From Calliopsis andreniformis (Eukaryota; Arthropoda; Insecta; Hymenoptera; Andrenidae): DNA of 64,000 nucleotides. The stretch is taken from the NCBI RefSeq assembly GCF_051401765.1, contig NW_027480545.1, positions 682,001 through 746,000 on the forward strand. The letters are read 5' to 3'. The first letter of the stretch is position 1. Each line of letters opens with the position of its first letter. The notes beneath the pieces are model-generated. The model saw nothing but the letters and a program-made list of their open reading frames with translations, had not been told where the DNA came from and ran no database searches. This document shows positions 24,888-37,920 of this stretch, piece by piece. A program made the position numbers and the translations under genes.

Positions 24888-25964
24888 CCAATCCTCAATC
24901 TTCAATCGTCAATCCTCAATCCTCAATTATCAATCCTCAATCCTCAATCCTCAGTCTTCAACACTCAATACTCAATATTAAATTCTCAAACCTCAATCCT
25001 CAATCCTCAATCTTCAATCCTCAATCCTCAATCCTCAATCCTCGATGCTCATTCTTCAATCCTCAATACCCAATCCTCAATCTTCAATCCTCAATCCTCA
25101 ATCCTCGATGCTCAATCCACAATCCTCAGCCCTCAATACTCAATCTTCGATCCGCAATACCCAATCCTCAACCTTCAATCCTCATTACTCAATACTCAAT
25201 CTTCAATCCTCAATCCTCAATCCTCAATCCTCAATCCTCATTCTTCAATCCTCAATACCCAATCCTCAATCTTCAATCCTCAATCCTCAATCGTCAATCC
25301 TCAATCCCCAATCCTCAATCTTCAATACTCAATCCTCAATCCTCATTCCTCAACCCTCAGCCATCAATCCTCAATACTCAATCTTCAATCCTCAAACCTC
25401 AATCCTCAATCCTCAATCTTCAATCCTCAATCCTCAATCCTCAATCCTCAATGCTCATTCTTGAATCCTCAATACCCAATCCTCAATCTTCAATCCTCAA
25501 TCCTCAATCCTCAACTCACAATCCTTAATCCTCAATCCTCAGTCCTCAAACCTCTATCCTCAACCCTCAGCCCTCATCTTCAATCCTCAATCCTCAATCC
25601 TCAATTCTCAATCTTCATTCCTCGATCCTCAATCCTCAATCCTCAATCGTCAATCTCCAATCCTGAATACTCAATCTTCAATCCTCAATCCTCAATCGCC
25701 CATCCTCCATCCTCATTCTTCAATCCTCAATACCCTATCCTCAATCTTCAATCCTCAATACTCAATCCTCAATTCTCAATCCTCAATCCTCAGTCCTGAG
25801 TCCTCAGACCTCAATCTTCAACCCTCAGCCCTCAACCTCAATCCTCAATCCTCAATCCTCAATCCCCAACACTCAATACTCAATCTTCAATCTTCAATCC
25901 TCTGTCCTCAAACCACAATTCTGAATCCTCAATCCTGAATCCTCAATCTTCAGCCCTCAGTACT

Positions 25965-26078
25965 CAACAATCAGTTGTCAATCCTCAATCCCCAATAGAA
26001 TATCCTCAATTCACAGTTTTCAATACTCAATACCCAATCTGCAATCTTCAAATCTCTATCCACAAGCATCAATTCTCA
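25965..26078. repeat. Module A copy, truncated A1
   Basis: TACCCAATCTGC and CACAAGCATC present, but the last about 25 bp are replaced: CAATTCTC runs into AATCTTCAATCC and not into ATCACTCAACCC. Confidence 0.8.
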
Positions 26079-26593
26079 ATCTTCAATCCTCAATACTCAA
26101 TCTTCAATCCTCAATCCTCAATCGTCAATCCTCAATCCTCATTCTTCAATCCTCAATACCCAATCCTCAATCTTCAATCCTCAATCCTCAATCGTCAATC
26201 CTCCATCCCCAATCCTCAATCTTCAATACTCAATCCTCAATCCTCATTCCTCAATCCTCAGCCATCAATCCTCAATACTCAATCTTCAATCCTCAATCCT
26301 CTATCCTCAATCCTCAATCCTCAATCGCCCATCCTCCATCCTCATTCTTCAATCCTCAATACCCTATCCTCAATCTTCAATCCTCAATACTCAATCCTCA
26401 ATTCTCAACCCTCAATCATCAGTCCTGAGTCCTCACACCTCAATCTTCAACCCTCAGCCCTCAACCTCAATCCTCAATCCTCAATCCTCAATCCCCAACC
26501 CTCAATACTCAATCTTCAATCTTCAATCCTCAGTCCTCAAACCACAATTCTGAATCCTCAATCCTGAATCCTCAATCTTCAGCCCTCAGTACT

Positions 26594-26732
26594 AAACAAT
26601 CAGTTGTCAATCCTCAATCCACAATAGAATATCCTCAATTCACAGTCTTCAATACTCAATACCCAATCTGCAATCTTCAAACCTCTATCCACAAGCATCA
26701 ATTCTCATCACTCAACCCTCAACACTCAGTCC
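26594..26732. repeat. Module A copy, subtype A1 with altered tag
   Basis: The tag reads TAAACAATCAG; CACAAGCATC is shared with the truncated copy at 25965; 139 bp. Confidence 0.85.
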
Positions 26733-27418
26733 ACAATGTTCAATCCTCAATCGTCAATTCTCAATCTTCAATCCTCAATACTCAATCATTAATCCTCAAT
26801 CCTCAATCCTCAATCTTCAATCCTCAATCCCCAATACTCAATCCTCAATCCTCAATCCTCAATCCTCAATCATCAATCCTCAATCTTCAATACTCAATCC
26901 TCAATCCTCAATCCTCAATCCTCAATCCTCAATCATCAATCCTCAATCCTCAATCCTCAATGCTCAACCTTTAGTCCTCAATCCTCAATCCTCAACCTTC
27001 AATCCTCAATCCTCAATCCTCAATCCTCAATCCTCAAACCTCAATCCTCAATCCTCAATCTTCAATCCTCAATACTCAATCTTCAATCCTCAATACTCCA
27101 TCCTCAATCCTCAGTCCTCATTCTTCAATCCTCAATACCCAATCCTCAATCTTCAATCCTCAATCCTCAATCCTCAATTCTCAATCCTCTATCCTCAATC
27201 CTCAGACCTCAAACATCAACACTCAACCCTCAGTCCTCGTCCTGAATCCACAACCCTCAATCCTCAATCCTCAACCTTCAATCATCAATATTCAATCTTC
27301 AATCTTCAATCCTCGATCCTCAATCCTCAATCCCCCATCCTCAATCCTCAATCCACAGTCCTCATACCACAGTCCTGAATCCTCAATCCTGAATCCTCAA
27401 TCTTCAGACCTCAGTCCT

Positions 27419-27557
27419 CAACAATCAGCTGTCAATCCTCAATCCTCACTAGAATATCCTCAGTTCAGAGTTTTCCATACGCAATACTCAATCTGCAATC
27501 TTCATATCTCTATCCACAAACATCAATTCTCATCACTCATCCATCAACTCTCAGTCC
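27419..27557. repeat. Module A copy, A3 with CAGCTGTC tag
   Basis: Partner of 24749 at an offset of 2,670 bp; 139 bp. Confidence 0.85.
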
Positions 27558-28173
27558 CCAATCCTCAATCTTCAATCGTCAATCCTCAATCCTCAATTAT
27601 CAATCCTCAATCCTCAATCCTCAATCTTCAACCCTCAATACTCAATCTTCAATCCTCAAACCTCAATCCTCAATCCTCAATCTTCAATCCTCAATCCTCA
27701 ATCCTCAACACTCAATGCTCATTCTTCAATCCTCAATACCCAATCCTCAATCTTCAATCCTCAATCCTCAATCCTCAACTCTCAATCCTCAACCCTCAGC
27801 CCTCATCTTCAATCCTCAATCCTCAATCCTCAATTCTCAATCTTCAATCCTCAATACTCAATCTTCAATCCTCAATACTCAATACCCAATCCTCAATCTT
27901 CAATCCTCAATCCTCAATCGTCAATCCTCAATCCCCAATCCTCAATCTTCAATACTCAATCCTCAATCCTCATTCCTCAATCCCCAGCCATCAATCCTCA
28001 ATACTCAATCTTCAATCCTCAATCCTCAATCCTCGATCCTCAATCCTCAATCCTCAGTCCTCAATACTCAATCTTCGATCCGCAATACCCAATCCTCAAT
28101 CTTCAATCCTCAATACTCAATACTCAATCCTCGATCCTCAATCCTCAATCCTCAATCATCAGCCTTCAGTCCT

Positions 28174-28312
28174 CAACAATCAGTTGTCAATCCTCAATCC
28201 TCAATAGAATATCCACAATTCACAGGTTTCAATACTCAATACTCAATCTGAAATCTTCAAATCTCTATCCACAAACATCAATCCTCATCACTCAACCCTC
28301 AACACTCAGTTC
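28174..28312. repeat. Module A copy, A4-like
   Basis: TATCCACAATTCACAGGTTTC and CTGAAATC mark it; 139 bp. Last module A before the B-rich domain. Confidence 0.8.
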
Positions 28313-28833
28313 CCAATCCTCAATCTTCAATTCTCAATCCTCAATCCTCAATCCTCAATCCTCAATCAGCAATCCTCAATCTTCAATCCTCAATACTCAA
28401 TCTTCAATACTCAATCCTCAATCCTCGATCCTCAATCCTCAATCCTCAATTGTCAATCTCCAATCCTCAATCTTCAATCCTCAATACTGAATCTTCAATC
28501 CTCAATCCTCAATCCTCAATCCTCAACCCTCAACCCTGAATCTTCAATCCTCAGTCTCCAATCCGCAATCTTCAATCCTCAATCCTCAATCCTCAATCCT
28601 CAATCCTAAATCCTCAGCCCTCAGTTCTCAAACCTCAATGCTCAATCCTCAATCCCCAATCCTCAATCCTCAATCCTCAATCCTCAATCATCAATCCTCA
28701 ATCTCCAATACCCATTCCTCAATCCTCAATCCTCAATCCTCAATCCTCAATCATCAATCTTCAACCTTCAATACTCAATCCTCAATCCTCAATACTCAAC
28801 CATCAATCCCCAATTCTCAATACTCAATAGAAT

Positions 28834-28851
28834 ATCCTGAATTCTCAGGAT
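28834..28851. repeat. Module B palindrome
   Basis: Perfect ATCCTGA-ATTC-TCAGGAT, followed by CAATACACAAACC (flank shared with 36129). Confidence 0.9.
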
Positions 28852-29489
28852 TCAATACACAAACCTCAATCCTCAACCCTCAGCCCTCATCCTCCATCCT
28901 CAATCCTCAATCCTCAATCCCGAATTTTCAATCCTCAATATTCAATATTCAATCCTCAATCCTCAATCCTCAATCCTCAATCCTCAATCATCAGTGATCA
29001 ATACTCAATCTTCAATCCTCAATCCTCATTCTTCAATCCTCAATACCCAATCCTCAATCTTCAATCCTCAATCCTCAATCCTCAAGCCTCAATCCTCAAC
29101 CCTCATTCTTCAATCCTCAATACCCAACCCTCAATCTTCAATCCTCAATCCTCAATCCTCAATTCCCAATCCTCAATCCTCAATCCTCAGTCCTCAAACC
29201 TCAATCCTCAACCCTCAGCCCTCATCCTCAATCCTCAATGGTCAATCCTGAATCCTCAGCCCTCAGTCCTCAAACCTCAATGCTCATTCCTCAATCCCCA
29301 ATCCTCAATCCTCAATCCTCAATCATCTGTCCTCAATCTTCAATACTCATTCCTCAATCCTCAATCCCCAATCCTCAATCCTCAATCATCAATCCTCAAT
29401 CTTCAATCCTCAATCTTCAATACTCAATCCTCAATCCTCAATCCTCAATACTCAACTATCAACCCTCAATTCTCAATACTCAATAGAAT

Positions 29490-29507
29490 ATCCTGAATTC
29501 TCAGGAT
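29490..29507. repeat. Module B palindrome
   Basis: Perfect 7-bp arms; right flank CAACACTGAAACC (type B1). Confidence 0.9.
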
Positions 29508-29747
29508 TCAACACTGAAACCTCAATCCTCAACCCTCAGCCCTCATCCTCAATCCTCAATCGTCAATCCTCAATCCTCAGCCCTCAGTCCTCAAACCTCA
29601 ATGCTCATTCCTCAATCCCTAATCCTCAATCCTCAATCCTCAATCCTCAATCCTCAATCATCAATCCTCCATCTTCAATACTCAATCCTCAATCCTCAAT
29701 CCTCAATACTCAACCATCAATCCTCAATTCTCAATACTCAATAGTAT

Positions 29748-29765
29748 ATCCTGAATTCTCAGGAT
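29748..29765. repeat. Module B palindrome
   Basis: Perfect arms; left flank AATAGTATATCC is a one-base variant. Only 258 bp from the previous copy. Confidence 0.9.
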
Positions 29766-30487
29766 TCAATACTGAAACCTCAATCCTCAACCCTCAGCCC
29801 TCATCCTCCACCCTCAATCCTCAATCCTCAATCCTCAATCCTCAATCCTCAGTGATCAATACTCAATCTTCAATACTCAATCCTCAATCCTCAATCCTCA
29901 ATCCTCAATCCTCAATCCTCATTCTTCAATCCTCAATACCCAATCCTCAATCTTCAATCCTCAATCCTCAATCCTCAATCCTCAGTACTCAATCCTCAAT
30001 CCTCAATCTTCAATCCTCAATCCTCAATCCTCAATTCTCAATCCTCAATCCTTAATCCTCAGACCTCAAACATCAATATTCAAGCCTCAGTCCTCGTCCT
30101 CAATCCACAACCCTCAATCCTCAGTCCTCAATATTCAATCATCAATATCCAATCTTCAATCCTCTATCCTCAATCCTCAATCCTCAATCCTCAATCCTCA
30201 ATCTTCAATCCTGAATCCTCAATCCTCAATACTCAACCTTCAATCCTCAATACTCAATCCTCAATCCTCAGCCCTCAGTCCTCAAACCTCAATGCTCAAT
30301 CCTCAATCCCCAATCCTCAATCCTCAATCCTCAATCATCAATCCTCAATATTCAATACTCATTCCTCAATCCTCAATCCCCAATCCTCAATCCTCAATCA
30401 TCAATCCTCAATCTTCAATACTCAATCCTCAATCCTCAATCCTCAATACTCAACTATCAACCCTCAATTCTCAATACTCAATAGAAT

Positions 30488-30505
30488 ATCCTGAATTCTC
30501 AGGAT
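30488..30505. repeat. Module B palindrome
   Basis: Perfect arms, type B1 flanks (CAACACTGAAACC). Confidence 0.9.
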
Positions 30506-31541
30506 TCAACACTGAAACCTCAATCCTCAACCCTCAGCCCTCATCCTCCACCCTCAATCCTCAATCCTCAATCCTCAATCCTCAATCCTCAATTCTCAAT
30601 CCTCAGTTATCAATACTCAATCTTCAATACTCAATCCTCAATCCTCAATCCTCAATCCTCAATCCTCAATACTCAATCCTCATTTCTCAAACCTCAATCC
30701 TCGACCCTCAGTCCTCATGCTCAATTCTCAATTCTCAATCCTCAATCCTCAATTCTCAACCTTCATCCTCAATAATCAATCTCCAATCCTAAATCCTCAA
30801 TCCTCAATCCTCAATCCCCAATCTTCAATCCTCAATAATCAATCTCCAATCCTAGATACTCAATCCTCAATCCTCAATCCTCAATCCTCAATACTCATTC
30901 TTCAATCATCAATACCCAATCCTCAATCATCAATCCTCAATCATCAGTCCTCAATTCTCAATCCTCAATCCTCAACCCTCAACCCTGAATCTTCAATCCT
31001 CAGTCCCCAATCCTCAATCTTCAATCATCAATCCTCAATCTTCAATACTCATTCCTCAATCTTCAATCCCAAATCCTCAATCCTCAATCCTCAATCTTCA
31101 ATCCTCAATCCTCAATCCTCAATACTCAATCCTCAATCTTCTATCCTCAATACTCAATCTTCAATCCTCAATCCTCAATCCTCAATCCTCAATCCTCAAT
31201 CCTCAATCTTCAATCCTCAATACTCAATCTTCAATACTCAATCCTCAATCCTCAATCATCAATCCTCATTCTTCAATCCACAATACCCAATCCTCAATCT
31301 TCAATCCTCAATCCTCAATCCTCAAGCCTCAATCCTCAATCCACATTCTTCAATCCTCAATACCCAATCCTCAATCTTCAATACTCAATCCTCAATCCTC
31401 AATCCTCAATACTCATTCCTCAATCCTCAATCCCCAATCCTCAATCCTCAATCATCAATCCTCAATCTTCAATACGCAATCCTCAATCCTCAATCCTCAA
31501 TACTCAACCATCAATCCTCAATTCTCAATACTCAATAGAAT

Positions 31542-31559
31542 AACCTGAATTCTCAGGAT
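31542..31559. repeat. Module B palindrome, arm variant
   Basis: Left arm AACCTGA has one mismatch to TCAGGAT; right flank CAGCACTGAAACC. Confidence 0.85.
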
Positions 31560-33054
31560 TCAGCACTGAAACCTCAATCCTCAACCCTCAGCCCTCACCC
31601 TCCACCCTCAATCCTCAATCCTCAATCCTCAATCCTCAATCCTCAATCCTCAATCCTCAATCCTCATTTCTCAAACCTCAAACCTCAACCCTCAGTCCTC
31701 ATGCTCAATTCTCACTTCTCAATCCTCAATCCTCAATTCTCAAACTTCATCCTCAATAATCAATCTCCAATCCTAGATCCTCAATCCTCAATCCTCAATC
31801 CCCAATCTTCAATCCTCAATAATCAATCTCCAATCCTAGGTACTCAATCCTCAATCCTCAATCCTCAATCCTCAATACTCATTCTTCAATCATCAATACC
31901 CAATCCTCAATCATCAATCCTCAATCATCAGTACTCAATCCTCAACCCCCAGCCCTCATCCTCCATCCTCAATCCTCAATCCTCAATCCCAAATATTCAA
32001 TCCTCAATATTCAATCTTCAATCCTCAATCCTCAATCCTCAATCCTCAATCCTCAATCATCAGTGATCAATACTCAATCTTCAATACTGAATCCTCAATC
32101 CTCAATCTTCAGTCCTCAATCCTCAATCCTCAATCCTCATTTCTCAAGCCTCAATCCTCAACCCTCAGTCCTCATCCTCCACCCTCAATCCTCAATCCTC
32201 AATCCTCAATCCTCAATCCTCAGTGATCAATACTCAATCTTCAATAGTCAATCCTCAATCCTCAATCCTCAATCCTCAATACTTATATCCTCAATCGTCA
32301 ATCTTCAGTCCTCAATACTCAATCTTCAATTCTCAATCTTCAATCCTCAATCCTGAATCCTCAATCCTCAGTACTCAATCCTCAATCCTCAATCTTCAAT
32401 CCTCAATCCTCAATCCTCAATCCTCAATTCTCAATCCTCAATCCTTAATCCTCAGACCTCAAACATCAGTCCTCAACCCTCAGTCCTCATTCTCAATTCC
32501 CAATTCTCAATCCTCAATCCTCAATACTTAATCCTCAATCGTCAATCTTCAGTCCTCAATACTCAATCTTCAATTCTCAATCTTCAATCCTCAATCCTCA
32601 ATCCTCAATCCTCAGTACTCAATCCTCAATCCTCAATCCTCAATCCTCAATCCTCAATCTTCAATCCTCAATCCTCAATCCTCAATACTCAATCCTCAAC
32701 CTTCAACCCTCAATACTGAATCTTCAATCCTCAATCCTCAATTCTCAATCCTCAATCCTCAGTCCTCAGTCCTCAAACCTCAATCCTCAACCCTCAGCCC
32801 TCATCCTCAATCCTCAATCGTCAATCCTCAATCCTCAGCCCTCAGTCCTCAAACCTCAATGCTCATTCCTCAATCCCCAATCCTCAATCCTCAATCCTCA
32901 ATCATCTGTCCTCAATCTTCAATACTCATTCCTCAATCCTCAATCCCCAATCCTCACTCCTCAATCATCAATCCTCAATCTTCAATACTCAATCCTCAAT
33001 CCTCAATCCTCAATACTCAACCATCAATCCGAAATTCTCAATACTCAATAGAAT

Positions 33055-33072
33055 ATCCTGAATTCTCAGGAT
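33055..33072. repeat. Module B palindrome
   Basis: Perfect arms; upstream CCGAAATTC variant shared with 34823. Confidence 0.9.
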
Positions 33073-33366
33073 TCAATACTGAAACCTCAATCCTCAACCC
33101 TCAGCCCTCATCCTCCACCCCCAATCCTCAATCCTCAATCCTCAATCCTCAATCCTCAGTGATCAATACTCAATCTTCAATACTCAATCCTCAATCCTCA
33201 ATCCTCAATCCTCAATCCTCAATCCTCATTCTTCAATCCTCAATACCCAATCCTCAATCATCAATCCTCAGTCCTCAATCCTCAATCCTCAATCGTCAAT
33301 CCTCAGTCCTCAAACATCAATCCTGAATCCTCAATCCTGAATCCTCAATCTTCAGCCCTCAGTCCT

Positions 33367-33505
33367 CAACAATCAGTTGTCAATCCTCAATCCTCAAAAG
33401 AATATCATCAATTCACAGATTTCAATACTCAATACTCAATCTGCAATCTTCAAGTCTCTATCCTCAAACATCAATTCTCATCATTCGACCCTCAACACTC
33501 AGTCT
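33367..33505. repeat. Module A copy, subtype A6
   Basis: CTCAAAAGAATATC, CTTCAAGTCTC and CATTCGACCC; ends CAGTCTCC in place of CAGTCCCC; 139 bp. Confidence 0.85.
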
Positions 33506-34473
33506 CCAATCCTCAATATTCAATCCTCAATCCTCCATCCTCAATCCACAATCCTCAACCTTCAACCCTCAATACTGAATCTTCAATCCTCAATCCTCAA
33601 TCCTCAACACTTATATCCTCAATCGTCAATCTTCAGTCCTCAATACTCAATCTTCAATTCTCAATCTTCAATCCTCAATCCTGAATCCTCAATCCTCAGT
33701 ACTCAATCCTCAATCCTCAGTCTTCAATCCTCAATCCTCAATCCTCAATCCTCAATTCTCAATCCTCAATCCTTAATCCTCTGACCTCAAGCATCAATAT
33801 TCAACCCTCAGTCCTCGTCCTCAATCCACAACCCTCAATCCTCAGTCCTCAATATTCAATCATCAATATCCAATCTTCAATCCTCTATCCTCAATCCTCA
33901 ATCCTCAATCCTCAATCCTCAATCTTCAATCCTCAATCCTCAATCCTCAATACTCAATCCTCAATCTTCAATCCTCAATACTCAATCTGCAATCCTCAAT
34001 CCTCAATCCTCTATCCTCAATCCTCAATCCTCAATCTTCAATCCTCAATACTCAATCTTCAATCGTCAATCCTCAGTCCTCAATCCTCAATCCTCATTCT
34101 TCAATCCTCAATACCCAATCCTCAATCTTCAATCCTCAATCCTCAATCCTCAAGCCTCAATCCTCAACCCTCATTCTTCAATCCTCAATACCCAACACTC
34201 AATCTTCAATCCTCAATCCTCAATCCTCAATTCTCAATCCTCAATCCTCAATCCTCAGTCCTCAAACCTCAATCCTCAACCCTCAGCCCTCATCCTCAAT
34301 CCTCAATCGTCAATCCTCAATCCTCAGCCCTCAGTCCTCAAACCTCAATGCTCATTCCTCAATCCCCAATCCCCAATCCTCAATCATCAATCCTCAATCT
34401 TCAATACTCAATCCTCAATCCTCAATCCTCAATACTCAACCATCAATCCTCAATTCTCAATACTCAATAGAAT

Positions 34474-34491
34474 ATCCTGAATTCTCAGGAT
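34474..34491. repeat. Module B palindrome
   Basis: Perfect arms, B1 flanks; only 349 bp before the next copy. Confidence 0.9.
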
Positions 34492-34822
34492 TCAATACTG
34501 AAACCTCAATCCTCAACCCTCAGCCCTCATCCTCCACCCTCAATCCTCAATCCTCAATCCTCAATCCTCAATCCTCAGTGATCAATACTCAATCTTCAAT
34601 CCTCAGCCCTCTGTCCTCACACCTCAATGCTCATTCCTCAATCCCCAATCCTCAATCCTCAATCCTCAATCATCTGTCCTCAATCTTCAATACTCATTCC
34701 TCAATCCTCAATCCCCAATCCTCACTCCTCAATCATCAATCCTCAATCTTCAATACTCAATCCTCAATCCTCAATCCTCAATACTCAACCATCAATCCGA
34801 AATTCTCAATACTCAATAGAAT

Positions 34823-34840
34823 ATCCTGAATTCTCAGGAT
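34823..34840. repeat. Module B palindrome
   Basis: Perfect arms; duplicate of 33055 at 1,768 bp. Confidence 0.9.
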
Positions 34841-35134
34841 TCAATACTGAAACCTCAATCCTCAACCCTCAGCCCTCATCCTCCACCCTCAATCCTCAAT
34901 CCTCAATCCTCAATCCTCAATCCTCAGTGATCAATACTCAATCTTCAATACTCAATCCTCAATCCTCAATCCTCAATCCTCAATCCTCAATCCTCATTCT
35001 TCAATCCTCAATAGCCAATCCTCAATCTTCAATCCTCAATCCTCAATCCTCAATCCTCAATCGTCAATCCTCAGTCCTCAAACATCAATCCTGATTCCTC
35101 AATCCTGAATCCTCAATCTTCAGCCCTCAGTCCT

Positions 35135-35273
35135 CAACAATCAGTTGTCAATCCTCAATCCTCAAAAGAATATCATCAATGCACAGATTTCAATACTCAG
35201 TACTCAATCTGCAATCTTCAAGTCTCTATCCTCAAACATCAATTCTCATCATTCGACCCTCAACACTCAGTCC
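35135..35273. repeat. Module A copy, subtype A6
   Basis: Partner of 33367 at an offset of 1,768 bp; has CAATGCACAG in place of CAATTCACAG. Confidence 0.85.
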
Positions 35274-35360
35274 CCAATCCTCAATATTCAATCCTCAATC
35301 CTCCATCCTCAATCCACAATACTCAACCATCAACCCTCAATTCTCAATACTCAATAGAAT

Positions 35361-35378
35361 ATCCTGAATTCTCAGGAT
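35361..35378. repeat. Module B palindrome
   Basis: Perfect arms; reached 226 bp after an A6 copy, at a recombinant junction; right flank CTCACCCTCCTCCC. Confidence 0.9.
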
Positions 35379-35814
35379 TCAACACTGAAACCTCAATCCT
35401 CAACCCTCAGCCCTCACCCTCCTCCCTCAATCCTCAATCCTCGATCCTCAATCCTCAATCCTCAATCCTCAACCTTCAATCCTCAATACTCAATCTTCAA
35501 TACTCAATCCTCAATCCTCAATCATCAATCCTCATTCTTCAATCCTCAATACCCAATCCTCAATCTTCAATCCTCAATCCTCAATCCTGAAGCCTCAATC
35601 CTCAATCCACATTCTTCAATGCTCAATACCCAATCCTCAATCTTCAATCCTCAATCCTCAATCCTCAATTCTCAATCCTCAATACTCATTCCTCAATCCA
35701 CAATCCCCAATCCTCAATCCTCAATCATCAATCCTCAATCTTCAATACGCAATCCTCAATCCTCAATCCTCAATACTCAACCATCAATCCTCAATTCTCA
35801 ATACTCAATAGAAT

Positions 35815-35832
35815 ATCCTGAATTCTCAGGAT
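35815..35832. repeat. Module B palindrome
   Basis: Perfect arms, right flank CAACACTGAAACCTCAAACC. Confidence 0.9.
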
Positions 35833-36128
35833 TCAACACTGAAACCTCAAACCTCAACCCTCAGCCCTCATCCTCCACCCTCAATCCTCAATCCTCAATC
35901 CTCAATCCTCAATCCTCAATCATCAATCCTCAATCTCCAATACTCATTCCTCAATCCTCAATCCTCAATCCTCAATCCTCAATCATCAATCCTCAATCTC
36001 CAATACTCATTCCTCAATCCTCAATCCTCAATCCTCAATCCTCAATCATCAATTCTCAACCTTCAATACTCAATCCTCAATCCTCAATACTCAACCATCA
36101 ATCCCCAATTCTCAATACTCAATAGAAT

Positions 36129-36146
36129 ATCCTGAATTCTCAGGAT
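36129..36146. repeat. Module B palindrome
   Basis: Perfect arms, followed by CAATACACAAACC as at 28834. Confidence 0.9.
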
Positions 36147-36740
36147 TCAATACACAAACCTCAATCCTCAACCCTCAGCCCTCATCCTCCATCCTCAATC
36201 CTCAATCCTCAATCCCGAATTTTCAATCCTCAATATTCAATCTTCAATCCTCAATCCTCAATCCTCAATCCTCAATCCTCAATCATCAGTGATCAATACT
36301 CAATCTTCAATACTGAATCCTCAATCCTCAATCTTCAATCCTCAATCCTCAATCCTCAATCCTCATTTCTCAAGCCTCAATCCTCAACCCTCAGTCCTCA
36401 TCCTCAATTCTCATTTCTCAATCCTGAATCCTCAATTCTCAATCTTCAATCCTCAATAATCAATCTCCAATCCTAGATCCTCAATCCCCAATCTTCAATC
36501 CTTAATCCTCAATCTTTGATCCTTAATTCTCAATCGTCAATCTTCAATCCTCAATACCCAGTCTTCAATCCTCAATCCTCAATCCTCAATCCTCAATCCT
36601 CATCCTTCAATCCTCAATACCCAATCCTCAATCTTCAATCCTCAATCCTCAATCCTCAATCCTCAATCGTCAATCCTCAGTCCTCAAACATCAATCCTGA
36701 ATCCTCAATCCTGAATCCTCAATCTTCAGCCCTCAGTCCT

Positions 36741-36879
36741 CAACAATCAGTTGTCAATCCTCAATCCTCAAAAGAATATCATCAATTCACAGATTTCAAT
36801 ACTCAATACTCAATCTGCAATCTTCAAGTCTCTATCCTCAAACATCAATTCTCATCATTCGACCCTCAACACTCATTCC
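36741..36879. repeat. Module A copy, subtype A6
   Basis: Ends CACTCATTCCCC in place of CACTCAGTCCCC; 139 bp. Confidence 0.85.
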
Positions 36880-37902
36880 CCAATCCTCAATATTCAATCC
36901 TCAATCCTCCATCCTCAATCCACAATCGTCAACCTTCAACCCTCAATACTGAATCTTCAATTCTCAATCCTCAATCCTCAATACTTAATCCTCAATCGTC
37001 AATCTTCAGTCCTCAATACTCAATCTTCAATTCTCAATCTTCAATAATCAATCCTCAATCCTCAATCCTCAGTACTCAATCCTCAATCCTCAATCTTCAA
37101 TCCTCAATCCTCAATCCTCAATTCTCAATCCTCAATCCTTAATCCTCAGACCTCAAACATCAATATTCAACCCTCAGTCCTCGTCCTCAATCCACAACCC
37201 TTAATCCTCAGTCCTCAATATTCAATCATCAATATCCAATCTTCAATCCTCTATCCTCAATCCTCAATCCTCAATCCTCAATCCTCAATCTTCAATCCTC
37301 AATCCTCAATCCTCAATACTCAATCCTCAATCTTCAATCCTCAATACTCAATCTTCAATCCTCAATCCTCTATCCTCAATCCTCAATCCTCAATCTTCAA
37401 TCCTCAATACTCAATCTTCAATCCTCTATCCTCAATCCTCAATCCTCAAACCTCATTCTTCAATCCTCAATACCCAATCCTCAATCTTCAATCCTCAATC
37501 CTCAATCCTCAAGCCTCAATCCTCAACCCTCATTCTTCAATCCTCAATACCCAAACCTCAATCTTCAATCCTCAATCGTCAATCCTCAATTCTCAATCCT
37601 CAATCCTCAATCCTCAGTCCTCAAACCTCAATCCTCAACCCTCAGCCCTCATCCTCAATCTTCAATGGTCAATCCTCAATCCTCAGCCCTGAGTCCTCAA
37701 ACCTCAATGCTCATTCCTCAATCCCCAATCCTCAATCCTCAATCCTCAATCATCTGTCCTCAATCTTCAATACTCATTCCTCAATCCTCAATCGCCAATC
37801 CTCAATCCTCAATCATCAATCCTCAATCTTCAATACTCAATCCTCAATCCTCAATCCTCAATACTCAACCATCAATCCTCAATTCTCAATGCTCAATAGA
37901 AT

Positions 37903-37920
37903 ATCCTGAATTCTCAGGAT
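37903..37920. repeat. Module B palindrome
   Basis: Perfect arms; left flank has CAATGCTCAATAG. Part of the first 768-bp unit. Confidence 0.9.

Larger units (their letters stand above)
23830..28000. repeat. Direct repeat pair, offset about 2.67 kb
   Basis: The A1 copy at 23917 and the segment after it match the A1 copy at 26594 and its downstream segment (offset 2,677). The A3 copies at 24749 and 27419 share the rare CAGCTGTC tag (offset 2,670). A third, shorter relative of the segment that follows A1 lies after the A1 copy at 43538, sharing CCACAATGTTCAATCC. Edges are approximate because the repeat background blurs them. Confidence 0.7.
21480..28320. repeat. HOR domain 2: mixed A3/A1 units
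   Basis: Module A copies here are mainly A3-like (22028, 23643, 24749, 27419) and A1-like (23917, 25965, 26594), with one A2 (23020) and one A4-like (28174). No B palindrome is present. Module D copies occur at 21710, 22898, 24508 and 27248. The subtype order is less regular than in domain 1. The domain ends where B-bearing units start after 28.3 kb. Confidence 0.7.
32836..35318. repeat. Direct repeat pair, offset 1,768 bp
   Basis: About 715 bp at 32836-33550 matches 34604-35318. Both copies contain a B palindrome (33055, 34823) and an A6 copy (33367, 35135) at the same offset, and both carry the rare CCGAAATTC variant just before B. They diverge after CCTCAATCCACAAT, where one continues to CCTCAACCTTC and the other to ACTCAACCATC. 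The sequence between the copies holds a further, shorter unit with its own B palindrome (34474). Confidence 0.8.
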
